64,000 bases of DNA from NCBI RefSeq assembly GCF_009729415.1, contig NZ_MPKW01000020.1, positions 62,001-126,000 of the forward strand, written 5' to 3'. The notes beneath the pieces are model-generated. The model ran no database searches. It worked only from the letters and a program-made list of their open reading frames with translations, and had not been told where the DNA came from. Below are positions 34,249 through 42,594 of this stretch, piece after piece. Made by a program: the position numbers and the translations under genes. Source of the stretch: Mycolicibacterium sp. CBMA 234. Its GTDB lineage: Bacteria > Actinomycetota > Actinomycetes > Mycobacteriales > Mycobacteriaceae. Within the stretch, counting starts at the first letter, position 1. Every line of letters starts with the position of its first letter.

Positions 34249-34340
34249 CGAACTGTAGGTGGCGGACCCGGTCCGGCGCAATAGCCGATGCAACCGGGTG
34301 GGCTGCATCGGCCAAGGCGCACGTCGTGCCAAAATGGTGT

Positions 34341-35003
34341 ATGCCGAAGAAGTCAGCGGTGAGCGGGAAGCCGGTAGCCCGCGGCGATGCCAAGCGGCTG
34401 CTGTTGGAGTCGGCACGCGAGCTGTTCGCCGAACGGGGGTACGCGGGAACCAGCACCCGCGAGATCGCGAAGGCGGCTGCTGTGTCGGAGCCGATGATCT
34501 TCCGCCACTTCGGTTCAAAGGCTGGCCTATTTGAAGAGGCGGTGCTGGCTCCCTTCAACGAATTCGTGTCCGGGTACATCGCCAACTGGACTGAACGCCC
34601 CCGCGGCGTGCGAAGTGACATCGACGAAGCTCGTGAGTTCTACCGCGGTGTCTACGACGTGCTGTCTGCCAACCGCCGTTTGATCCAGGAGATGATCGGC
34701 GCGCGCGCAACCCAGGGCGATGTGGCCAGCGATGGTCCGCCCGGGCCGCACCTCGGGGCGATTCTTGAGCGGTTCGAGTCGGTCATTCAGCGCGAGCGCG
34801 ACGAACGGGGTTTTCACGCATTCGACCCTGCCGTCATGACGAGACTGATGTTCGGGCTTGTATTTTCGATTGCGGTACACGGTGATTGGATGTTCGACGG
34901 CGCCAAAAAGAGACGGCCCGACGACAAGGCGTTCATCGATGAGATGGCCCGACTCACCATTTATGGCGCATACTCGGCAGATTCGAAACGCACACGACGC
35001 TGA
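34341..35003 (+). CDS. TetR-family regulator divergent from the subunit III/IV operon
   Basis: A 220-residue regulator with helix-turn-helix ending in SEPMIFRHFGSKAGLFEEAV and a C-terminal domain containing HGDWMF. ATG 34341 gives a normal N-terminus; an in-frame GTG at 34326 is an alternative and neither has a strong ribosome site. The perfect palindrome at 34228-34248 lies between it and the divergent operon, so it probably represses that operon and itself. It is similar to the next TetR (35288) around RxFGSKAGLFE, which fits their sharing the AGTGGCACT core. Confidence 0.9.
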   Translation: MPKKSAVSGKPVARGDAKRLLLESARELFAERGYAGTSTREIAKAAAVSEPMIFRHFGSKAGLFEEAVLAPFNEFVSGYIANWTERPRGVRSDIDEAREFYRGVYDVLSANRRLIQEMIGARATQGDVASDGPPGPHLGAILERFESVIQRERDERGFHAFDPAVMTRLMFGLVFSIAVHGDWMFDGAKKRRPDDKAFIDEMARLTIYGAYSADSKRTRR

Positions 35004-35287
35004 GCACTCCGTGTCGAGCTCCTGCGCGGTGGAACCGCGCGCACCATGCAGCTATCGCCGGCTTTGGGTACTGCGGTGCCGACGCCGATCGTCCGGTCAC
35101 GACCCGTTCGCTGTTAGCTCCATGTGTCGTTTGATGGTCCAGAACCAGGCCGCCCGATCAGAGGAGTTTGCGGCGAGACGCCTCGGAGCCCGCGAGTCGA
35201 TGAGTATCCCTCGCCACGTGACTACCCGCGCATGGCGGCGGTGTTTAAAACCGGAAGGTCTCAATTTCGGCATTAGACTCCGCTCTT

Positions 35288-35932
35288 ATGCAGCGACGAG
35301 ATATCCCAGCGCACCAGGGCGCGCAAGACAGCGGTCGGGGCAGGACGCTCGCTGCGGCTCATGAATTGTTCGGCGCTAACGGATACCGGGCCACCACCAC
35401 GAAGGAGATCTGCCTGCGTGCAGGCGTAGCCGAGACGACCCTCTTCCGCAACTTCGGATCGAAGGCCGGCCTCTTCGAGGCAACGGCGCTGGAGTCCTTT
35501 AGTCACTTCATCGATGGTTGGATCGCGTCTTGGCGGCAGTTTTCCAGTGAGACGACTGTGCAGGATATGGCGCAGCGACTTGTTGAGGGACTGTTCACGC
35601 TCGTGCGTACGGACCGACTGCTGTTTCGAGAGCTCATCGAGGCCCGCGCCAATCCCAGCAGCGACCTGCACGCGTCCGCAGTCGCGGTCAGCGCCCGGAT
35701 CCGTGAGGGCCTGCGCGCTGTACAAGATGTCGGTCTAGAGATCGCCGACGACCGCCATCTAGCACATCTCGATCCGCCAGCGACGATGATGTCCGTTGCG
35801 GCGATGATTATCGGTTCGGTGGTCTTGGAGGACTGGATAGTGCCAGTCGGTGTCCGGCCACCCAGCCAGCCCCGCCTGATGCGTGAGATGGCGATGCTGA
35901 TCACTCACGGCATCTCTGGCCGGCCTGACTGA
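35288..35932 (+). CDS. TetR-family regulator upstream of AveC-like copy 3
   Basis: A 214-residue regulator with AETTLFRNFGSKAGLFEATAL in the DNA-binding domain, related to the TetR at 34341. It is followed on the same strand by a 230-base region carrying two AGTGGCACT cores and an A-type operator and then the AveC-like gene, so it may control that operon. The 284 bases before it hold no recognisable gene. Confidence 0.9.
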   Translation: MQRRDIPAHQGAQDSGRGRTLAAAHELFGANGYRATTTKEICLRAGVAETTLFRNFGSKAGLFEATALESFSHFIDGWIASWRQFSSETTVQDMAQRLVEGLFTLVRTDRLLFRELIEARANPSSDLHASAVAVSARIREGLRAVQDVGLEIADDRHLAHLDPPATMMSVAAMIIGSVVLEDWIVPVGVRPPSQPRLMREMAMLITHGISGRPD

Positions 35933-36025
35933 ACCGCAACTCCCTCGGCTGGTCGGCGCCCGGTCCAACTGTTCTACCGCTACCTCATTGGTAGTGGCGG
36001 ATAGTCGCCTGCTCACTGCTGCGCT

Positions 36026-36034
36026 AGTGGCACT
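36026..36034. promoter_or_regulatory. Type C operator core (AGTGGCACT), first copy
   Basis: Part of CTAGTGGCACTGG. The same nine-base core is at the centre of the perfect palindrome at 34228-34248. It lies 129 bases upstream of the AveC-like start. Confidence 0.45.
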
Positions 36035-36072
36035 GGCCTCGTTTCGCCACCAACGCTAGTGACGCTTGCTTA

Positions 36073-36093
36073 TTTGAGAACATTCGGCTCATA
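36073..36093. promoter_or_regulatory. Inverted-repeat operator, site A6 (TTTGAG-N9-CTCATA)
   Basis: Arms 36073-36078 and 36088-36093, one mismatch. It sits between the two type C cores, 70 bases before the AveC-like GTG start, suggesting two inputs at one promoter. Confidence 0.65.
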
Positions 36094-36098
36094 ATGCA

Positions 36099-36107
36099 AG
36101 TGGCACT
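36099..36107. promoter_or_regulatory. Type C operator core (AGTGGCACT), second copy
   Basis: Part of AAGTGGCACTAGC, immediately after the A-type site and 56 bases before the AveC-like start. The TetR at 35288 or 34341 is the likely binder. Confidence 0.5.
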
Positions 36108-36162
36108 AGCGTCCGCGACGTGGGCGCGTTGCCAAGGCCGACGGCGATGAAGGGATGGCACC

Positions 36163-37236
36163 GTGGCGACCATCGACAGGGGACGGGGCGGCACATTCTC
36201 CGGCGAGACACTTCCTGATCCGAAGGCTGCACCATCGCGTCCTATCCTGTGGTGGGCCGGTGCGGGCGTGGCCCTACTGGGCTTTCAGGTCTTCGTGCTC
36301 GCCAGATGGGTTCTCGGGCCGAACTTCACCTCCACCGATCCGGGGCCGGACAAGCTGCCGCAGTGGCAGTCGGTGATCTTCACCGTGCTACAGATCGGTG
36401 TGCCCGCGGCGGCGGTCGTGTTGCTCTACGTCTCGATCGTCAGGCCGTGGCGCCAGCAGGGGCGGCTGAACACCGATTCGATGATCGCCCTATCGGCTGC
36501 GATGGTGTTTTTCTGGGACATGTCCATGAGCTACACCTCGGTGTCGCTGTTCTATAACTCGCACCTGATTAACAGGGGTGCCTGGGCCAACGGCTCCTGG
36601 CCGACTTGGACCAGCCCGAACGCCAACAAGCTGCCCGAACCGCTGCTCATCGTGCCGCCCGCGTACACGGCACTCGTGTTCTCGCAGGTAATTGTGATCC
36701 TCTGGCTGTTGCGCAAAGCCAAGGCACGCTGGCCGCGACTCGGCATCGCAGGAACTATCGTGACCATCATCGTCGGACTGACGATCACTGACACTCTCGT
36801 CGAGGGCCTGGTGCTTCGCACAGGTGCCTATGCCTACCCGGGCGGAATCCGCGCGATCACGTTGTTCGCCGGCGAAACCTACCAGATCCCGATGTCGGAG
36901 ACAGTGCTGTTCGGGGGGTTCGGCCTCGGCGCCATCGCCTGCCTGAGCCACTTCCGCAATGACAAAGGTCAGACCATCGTCGAGCGAGGCCTCGACACGC
37001 TGAAGTTCGGTGCTAAGGGCAAGCAGGCAGCCAAGTTCTTCGCCATCTACGGAGCTATTCACCTCGCATTCCTGGTGCTGTACATGGTTCCGCAGCAGTG
37101 GTTCGCCACACACTCAGATCCGTTCCCTTCCGGATATCCGTCGTACATGGTCAATGACATGTGCGCCGCCGGGGTCGACGGGCACACCTGCCCCGGCCCC
37201 GGGGTGCCGATGCCCAGACCCTCCAATAATCCCTGA
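36163..37236 (+). CDS. AveC-like polytopic membrane protein (copy 3)
   Basis: A 357-residue membrane protein with seven hydrophobic segments, starting at GTG 36163 (GAAGGGA upstream). Shared with the copies at 11964 and 22188 are the FFWDMSMSY loop, GAYAYPGG, GETYQIPMSE, FRNDKGQTIVERGLD and a C-terminal Cys pair ending CPGPGVP. It heads a plus-strand group with two family M membrane proteins, kinases, an AttH/CrtC-like protein and a reductase. Function unknown; the conserved Asp/Glu/His residues in loops suggest an enzyme rather than a transporter, but this is inference. Confidence 0.83.
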   Translation: MATIDRGRGGTFSGETLPDPKAAPSRPILWWAGAGVALLGFQVFVLARWVLGPNFTSTDPGPDKLPQWQSVIFTVLQIGVPAAAVVLLYVSIVRPWRQQGRLNTDSMIALSAAMVFFWDMSMSYTSVSLFYNSHLINRGAWANGSWPTWTSPNANKLPEPLLIVPPAYTALVFSQVIVILWLLRKAKARWPRLGIAGTIVTIIVGLTITDTLVEGLVLRTGAYAYPGGIRAITLFAGETYQIPMSETVLFGGFGLGAIACLSHFRNDKGQTIVERGLDTLKFGAKGKQAAKFFAIYGAIHLAFLVLYMVPQQWFATHSDPFPSGYPSYMVNDMCAAGVDGHTCPGPGVPMPRPSNNP

Positions 37237-37360
37237 CCGCCGAGTACGCCCGTGGGGCATTAGCCGGTGACATATCGAATCTTTCGCAGGCAACCATGCA
37301 AGGCTTTCGGGCGGTCAGGTCCGTTCCTGCACAACAGATTACGACCAGAGAGGTGACTCC

Positions 37361-38194
37361 ATGGCAAGACGCATACAACTAGCGTGTGTGTGGGCCGGCC
37401 CCGTCTTCTTCGTGCTCTATCTCGCGTCGTTCGCGGGTTTCGCTGGGTTCATTCCACCGCTGGCCCCCTCACTGGGGGCGGGCGAAGTCGCCCAGCTGAT
37501 CAATGACCACGCGATGGAGATCCGGGTCGGTATGGTGCTCGGCCTCGTCGCGACGACGCTGCTGATTCCATTCTTCGGGGTGATCTCAATACAGATCGCC
37601 CGGATCGAGAAGCGGATGCCGCTGCTGGCTCTCATGCAGTTCGGCGGGGCGGTGCTACTGGTGGTGTTCTTCCAACTCTGCGGAATGCTTTGGATCGCTG
37701 CGACATTCCGCTCCGAATTGGAGCCGAGCACCATCCGGATGCTCAACGACTTGTCCTGGCTCATCTTTGTGATGGTGTTTCCCGGCTACGTACTGCAGCT
37801 GTCCTGCGTGGCCCTGGCGTCCTTCATGGACAAGTCCACGCAGCCACTGTGGCCCCGCTGGGTCGGCTACCTGAACCTCTGGATCGCCATCAGCGGTACC
37901 GGCGGCGGGCTCGCTGTGTTCTTCAAGACCGGACCGTTCGCATGGAACGGCCTGATCGGCTTCTACATCCCGATCGGCGCGTTCACCATCTGGATCGCCG
38001 TCATGACCTACTACACGCATACCGGCATCAACAGGCAGTTCGCCGAACATGCAACGCAACAAAACTTTTCGAGCAGCGAGGAAAATCTGGATGTCTCTAC
38101 AAACGAAACTGAATGTGGCCGGACAGCTGGTACGGCTAGCGGGTCACATCGCGAACGAGCAGGTTCGTCGGCCCAAACCCACACTGCTGTCTGA
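37361..38194 (+). CDS. ~250-residue polytopic membrane protein, family M (copy 2)
   Basis: A 277-residue protein with six hydrophobic segments and the family features FIPPLAPS, EIRVGMVLG, QIARIEKR, LNDLSW, PRWVGYLNLW and FFKTGPFAWNGLIGFYIP. The hydrophobic part ends near residue 225; the remaining ~50 residues are hydrophilic and are encoded across the start of the next gene, a 104-base overlap. The tail may therefore be unimportant or the stop may have drifted. AGAGGTG precedes the ATG. It follows the AveC-like gene by 124 bases. Confidence 0.82.
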   Translation: MARRIQLACVWAGPVFFVLYLASFAGFAGFIPPLAPSLGAGEVAQLINDHAMEIRVGMVLGLVATTLLIPFFGVISIQIARIEKRMPLLALMQFGGAVLLVVFFQLCGMLWIAATFRSELEPSTIRMLNDLSWLIFVMVFPGYVLQLSCVALASFMDKSTQPLWPRWVGYLNLWIAISGTGGGLAVFFKTGPFAWNGLIGFYIPIGAFTIWIAVMTYYTHTGINRQFAEHATQQNFSSSEENLDVSTNETECGRTAGTASGSHRERAGSSAQTHTAV

Positions 38195-39281
38195 GATTCC
38201 TCCATCCGTCGGGGCACTGACACCAGATTGGCTCACCGCGGCCTTGTGCCGCGATGTGCCGGGTGCGTGGGTCACTGACTTCACCGCCGGCCCGGGCAGC
38301 GACGGCTCAACGTCACGGCGAGCCTTGCACATCTCCTACAACGACGTAGGAACTAGCGCCGGACTACCGGCCGAGGTGTTTTCTAAAGCCACACCACGGT
38401 TCACCTCCCGGGCGATCACGGTGCCTTCACAATGCCTGACGTGTGAAGCGGTGTTCTACGACCGCATCCGACCGGTGCTCGACATCGAGGCGCCACAGGG
38501 CTACTACATGGCGGTCGATCCAAGATCGGGCCGGTCGATGTTCCTGATGGAGGACGTAGCAGCGACAAAGCACGTGACGTTCGGCGACCCGACCCTGCAC
38601 CGCATCGACCGCGGGCGCGCCGAAGCCATTGTGACCACGCTCGCCAAGGTTCACGGAACCCTTTGGGAAAGCCCACGATTCGCCGGCGACCTGAAAGTAC
38701 TGAAGACAGCCCGGCAATGGCAGCGCGACGTCAACGACCTGATCAGCTTCGCCAAACGAAGTGCCGTCGGCTTCGACCGCGCGCAACACGTCTTTCCTGA
38801 CAAGTTCATCGACCACAAGGGCCGAGTGTGGCCGGCGGTTATGCGATCACTGGCCCTTCAAGAGAACGCACCGATGACCCTGCTGCACGCCGATGTCCAT
38901 TCCCGCAACTGGTATTTGACACCCGACGGTGGCATGGGACTCTACGACTGGCAAGTGCTCAACATCGGAACCTGGGCAATGGATGTCGCCTACGCCCTCG
39001 CCTCGGCACTTACGGTCGAGGACCGCCGCGAATGGGAACGCGAGCTGCTCGCGCTCTACCTCGACCAGTTACACGCGGCGGGCGGACCGAAGCTCGACTT
39101 CGACGAGGCGTTCTTTACCTACCGTCAACAGGTATTCCACGGACTGGCGTTCTGGCTCTACACCATCGGAGCTGGACGACTTGAACCAGCCATGCAGCCC
39201 ACCGACGTGTCATTGATCAACCTCGAACGTATGTCGACGATGGTCGTTGACCTCGACTCTTTCACCGCAGTCGGCGGGTGA
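38091..39281 (+). CDS. Kinase-fold phosphotransferase (APH/EcKinase-like)
   Basis: A 396-residue protein of the aminoglycoside-phosphotransferase/ecdysteroid-kinase-like fold. The catalytic loop is LLHADVHSRNW (HxDxxxxN) and the metal-binding Asp follows in GLYDWQ. ATG 38091 has GAGGA nine bases upstream; the gene overlaps the previous one by 104 bases in another frame. Family members phosphorylate small hydroxylated molecules including steroids. Here it may phosphorylate a lipid alcohol or an intermediate of the local pathway. A second, different kinase-fold protein is encoded at 41424. Confidence 0.85.
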   Translation: MSLQTKLNVAGQLVRLAGHIANEQVRRPKPTLLSEIPPSVGALTPDWLTAALCRDVPGAWVTDFTAGPGSDGSTSRRALHISYNDVGTSAGLPAEVFSKATPRFTSRAITVPSQCLTCEAVFYDRIRPVLDIEAPQGYYMAVDPRSGRSMFLMEDVAATKHVTFGDPTLHRIDRGRAEAIVTTLAKVHGTLWESPRFAGDLKVLKTARQWQRDVNDLISFAKRSAVGFDRAQHVFPDKFIDHKGRVWPAVMRSLALQENAPMTLLHADVHSRNWYLTPDGGMGLYDWQVLNIGTWAMDVAYALASALTVEDRREWERELLALYLDQLHAAGGPKLDFDEAFFTYRQQVFHGLAFWLYTIGAGRLEPAMQPTDVSLINLERMSTMVVDLDSFTAVGG

Positions 39282-39436
39282 TTCCATCGACAACACCAGG
39301 AAGTCACGCCGTCCGCGGACGCTCGCAATGAAGTCTGATCACGCCGCCGCGCAGCGCCAGCGGCGACATTCCGAATCTCACTGCCATTCAGGCAGTTTCA
39401 TAACAACACTCGATTCAACGATGTTAGGAGTGCACG

Positions 39437-40204
39437 ATGCGTGCTGACGGCTTCAACCCCAAAGTACTCAAATTCTGTGCCTATACCGGACTGGCGTTCG
39501 CATTCTTCTGGCCGTTCGCGGCCACCGTCGTGGCGAATTTCCAGTACATCCTGCCCCCGTCTGCGGCAGACCCGGCCGTAAGGGTCGTTGCAGAATATCT
39601 GGCCAATACCACCCGAATCCGTATAGCGACAGTCATTTTCATCTTCTCCAGCATTCTGTACACCACCTGGAGTGTCAGCATCATCCAAATGGTCAGGCGG
39701 CGTGAACGCCAATGGCCAATCTTGTTCAACATCATGATGATCGCCGTCGCATGCGAGGGCGTCGTAGTGATGTTCATCGGGTTCTTCTTCGGCGCCGCAG
39801 CCTGGCGTCCAGGCGAGACCAGCCCTGCCGTCACGCAGGCCTTCAACGATCTCGGCTGGCTGGGCGTGCTCTTCACCGGTGCCCCGTTCGCACTCTTTCA
39901 GCTCGCCTTAGCCGCTACCACCCTGATGGATAACAGTGCCCGCCCGCCGTTCCCGCGCTGGTCGGCCTACCTGAACATCTTCGCCAGCTTCTTCATGTGC
40001 GAAGCAAGCCTGCTGCTGTTCTTCAAAACCGGGCCCTTCTCACAAGACGGTGCGTTGGTGTTCTACGTGCCAATGATCGTGTTCTTCGTGTGGATCATCA
40101 CCTTCTCGATCCTGACTGTGCGGGCGATCAACGCTGAGGCCATGGCTGGGGAGTCGGCCGGTGAGTCGTCAGATCAGATGGTCAGTGTCGCTAGGTCAAG
40201 CTGA
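39437..40204 (+). CDS. ~250-residue polytopic membrane protein, family M (copy 3)
   Basis: A 255-residue protein with six hydrophobic segments. It carries ILPPSAAD, RIRIATVIF, AAWRPGETSPAVTQAFNDLGW, PRWSAYLNIF and FFKTGPFSQDGALVFYVP, matching the family pattern although the Asn-Gly turn reads QDG. TTAGGAG precedes the ATG. It stands 155 bases after the kinase gene and 158 before the AttH/CrtC-like gene, probably in the same transcription unit. Confidence 0.82.
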   Translation: MRADGFNPKVLKFCAYTGLAFAFFWPFAATVVANFQYILPPSAADPAVRVVAEYLANTTRIRIATVIFIFSSILYTTWSVSIIQMVRRRERQWPILFNIMMIAVACEGVVVMFIGFFFGAAAWRPGETSPAVTQAFNDLGWLGVLFTGAPFALFQLALAATTLMDNSARPPFPRWSAYLNIFASFFMCEASLLLFFKTGPFSQDGALVFYVPMIVFFVWIITFSILTVRAINAEAMAGESAGESSDQMVSVARSS

Positions 40205-40362
40205 GGACTGCCCGGTCCAGGCATGTGGTTCGTCGGAGACCGGTGTGTGACGACATGATTTCGATTGCGGCCGGTATCCCGCGTTCGGGGCTTCGAGCAC
40301 CACCCGTGCGCTGAAGCCGTCACGCCACTAGATCAACGCAATACAAGAAAGGTTGCAGCAGT

Positions 40363-41421
40363 ATGCCTTTGGCTGAACAGAAGCCCGAAACCGACCTTTG
40401 GCTGCCTATGCCATCGAGCCCGGCATCAATAGACCCACACACCATTCACACCCACTATTTCAGCTTCTCGATACCCGAAGCTGAACTCGGCGGTTTCATC
40501 TACGTCAGATACCAGCCGGCGTTCCCGCTCTCGCAGGGCGGGATATGTATCTTCCGCGGTCTCGACAATATTGAACTTCTTGACGCTGCGCATTTGAACT
40601 GGCAGAACACAATGCGTTGGCCGCAGATCGACGGAAACACGATCGTGACAGCCTATGGCCTAACCATCGAATTTGTTGAGCCCGGACGTACCGTTCGGCT
40701 GCGCTACGACAACCCAGACGCTTCATTCGACCTCCTGCAGACCGCGATGACTCCGTTGGTGGCGCGAGCGCACGTCATGCCAGGAGAAGCCGAAAATGCC
40801 AACCCCGCAAGCCAACCCGGCGGCAGCGAACAGTTCATGCACTGCACCGGATCGCTGAGACTAGGCAGCGAAGAATTCGACGTCGACTGCCTCGCTCCGC
40901 GGGACCGCTCCTGGAACCAAGTCCGCACCGAGCGTCGCGGAGCAGTCGAGATGCCACCCCTCGCCTGGTCTCCCATAGCGTTCGGCCCCGACCTCGCGTT
41001 CAACCAGATCGGTTGGGAAGCACCCGATACCAACCCCCCGTTCCTCGACGTCTATCCCGTCGATTCATCACGACCCAGCCACGTCTATGGCTGGGTGCAT
41101 GCAGATGGTCGCACCAACGGGCTGACCCGCGTTCACCGGGAAGTCCATGACCGCCACCCGATCAGTCATCTCGCCACGCGCCAAACGATCGAGGCCTGCG
41201 ACGACGAAGGACGGATATTTCGGTTCCACGGAAGAGCCATTGCGCTAGCGGCCGTTCCCGCGTGGCCGAACCTATCTTTCCACGACAGCGTCTTCCGCTG
41301 GGAGGACGAAACAGGCCGCGTCACGTACGCGACCTGCCAGGAAGTGTGGTTCGACAAATACCAGCATCACATGAACGCGACGTCCGGTCGGACAACTGCA
41401 CTGGAAAGAATAGGCAAATAG
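40363..41421 (+). CDS. AttH/CrtC-like (hydroxyneurosporene-synthase fold) protein
   Basis: A 352-residue soluble protein. Alternating polar/hydrophobic strands and the motif CLAPRDRSWNQVR resemble the AttH domain (HRDRSWG-type motif) of the lipocalin-like CrtC/AttH superfamily. CrtC hydrates the 1,2 double bond of carotenoids, and other members include Diels-Alderase-like enzymes. Identification rests mainly on the RDRSW motif and length, so it is moderate. AGAAAGG precedes the ATG. Its stop is two bases before the phosphotransferase start. The carotenoid-like connection fits the desaturase and carotenoid-oxygenase genes in the window. Confidence 0.6.
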   Translation: MPLAEQKPETDLWLPMPSSPASIDPHTIHTHYFSFSIPEAELGGFIYVRYQPAFPLSQGGICIFRGLDNIELLDAAHLNWQNTMRWPQIDGNTIVTAYGLTIEFVEPGRTVRLRYDNPDASFDLLQTAMTPLVARAHVMPGEAENANPASQPGGSEQFMHCTGSLRLGSEEFDVDCLAPRDRSWNQVRTERRGAVEMPPLAWSPIAFGPDLAFNQIGWEAPDTNPPFLDVYPVDSSRPSHVYGWVHADGRTNGLTRVHREVHDRHPISHLATRQTIEACDDEGRIFRFHGRAIALAAVPAWPNLSFHDSVFRWEDETGRVTYATCQEVWFDKYQHHMNATSGRTTALERIGK

Positions 41422-41423
41422 CC

Positions 41424-42542
41424 ATGGCACTTATCAACACCACGGATCAATCAGCAGTCGCAGACCGGCTTGTGGCGGCGCTGGGCAGAAATCTACGCGA
41501 CGTTGAAGACATCGAGGTCGGTACCGTCACCATGCCTCAATCCAGCGGACTGTCCAACGAGACCATCCTGTTTGCTGCCTCGTGGAAAGACAACGGCCGC
41601 ACGGTAAACCGCCGGCTCGTTGCCAGAGTCGCACCGACTGGGCCGGCGATGTTCCCGTCCTATGACCTCAGACGTGAATCTCGCGTCATCGGCGCCTTGA
41701 ATTCTCGCTCGACGGTTCCGGTGCCGGAAGCGCTGTTTTACGAGGATGATTCATCGCTTCTCGGTGCGCCCTTCATTGTTATGGGCCACGTCGACGGCCG
41801 AGCTGCTGCCGACGACCCACCATTTACTGTGAGTGGCTGGGTCATGGAACTCGCTCCGCACGAGCGGGCACAGATGGCTGACAATGGTCTCAAGGCTCTC
41901 GCGGCCATTCATCAAGTTGACTGGCGTGGAGTCGGTTTGGGGGATCTTGATCGCTCCGATGCGCACCGCTCATCGTTGGACGTCGTCCTGGAAGACCTGC
42001 GGTCCTGCTACCAGTGGGCGGCCGACGGTCGCACCAATATCACGGTCGAGGCGGGCCTGGACTGGCTTGCTGACCAGCGGCCAACGCGTGAGCCTTCCAG
42101 CGTCTTATGCTGGGGTGACGCCCGGTTCGGCAATCTGCTGATCAAAGACAACCTCACGGTCAGTGCCGTTCTCGACTGGGAGATGACTGGGGTGGGCGCC
42201 CCTGAATTGGACCTGGGTTGGTGGCTGTTTCTGTTCCGCCACCACACCGAAGGAATCGGAGTACCCATCCCAGAGGGTTTCCCTGAAGCCAACGCCGTCG
42301 TTGAGCGCTACGAGGAACTGACCAGCTGCCGAGTGCCGGACATCCACTACTACGAAATGCTCGCCGCTGTACGGCTGTCCATCCTCACTCAACGGGCAAC
42401 CACCTTGCTGATCGATGCCGGGATTCTGCCAGTGGACGCACCCATGATGCTGAACAACCCAGCTACAAACCTGCTGGCCGCGATGGCCGACCTCCCGAGC
42501 CCAGGCGGGATGACGGCAACCCCTATGACCCGCGGCAAATGA
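41424..42542 (+). CDS. Phosphotransferase-family protein (APH fold, ACAD10-like)
   Basis: A 372-residue kinase-fold protein starting two bases after the preceding stop. The catalytic loop reads CWGDARFGNLL: the Asp is kept, while the His of the usual HxD is Trp, as in many mycobacterial phosphotransferases. The metal-binding segment is AVLDWEMTGVGAPELDLGWW. Mammalian ACAD10/11 contain such a domain for phosphorylating 4-hydroxyacyl-CoAs, so it could act on a hydroxylated acyl chain. Followed after 52 bases by a DapB-like reductase. Confidence 0.88.
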   Translation: MALINTTDQSAVADRLVAALGRNLRDVEDIEVGTVTMPQSSGLSNETILFAASWKDNGRTVNRRLVARVAPTGPAMFPSYDLRRESRVIGALNSRSTVPVPEALFYEDDSSLLGAPFIVMGHVDGRAAADDPPFTVSGWVMELAPHERAQMADNGLKALAAIHQVDWRGVGLGDLDRSDAHRSSLDVVLEDLRSCYQWAADGRTNITVEAGLDWLADQRPTREPSSVLCWGDARFGNLLIKDNLTVSAVLDWEMTGVGAPELDLGWWLFLFRHHTEGIGVPIPEGFPEANAVVERYEELTSCRVPDIHYYEMLAAVRLSILTQRATTLLIDAGILPVDAPMMLNNPATNLLAAMADLPSPGGMTATPMTRGK

Positions 42543-42594
42543 AACACGTTGCCGAACAACAGAAACGACAGAAGCGATACAGGAGAGGTCAACG

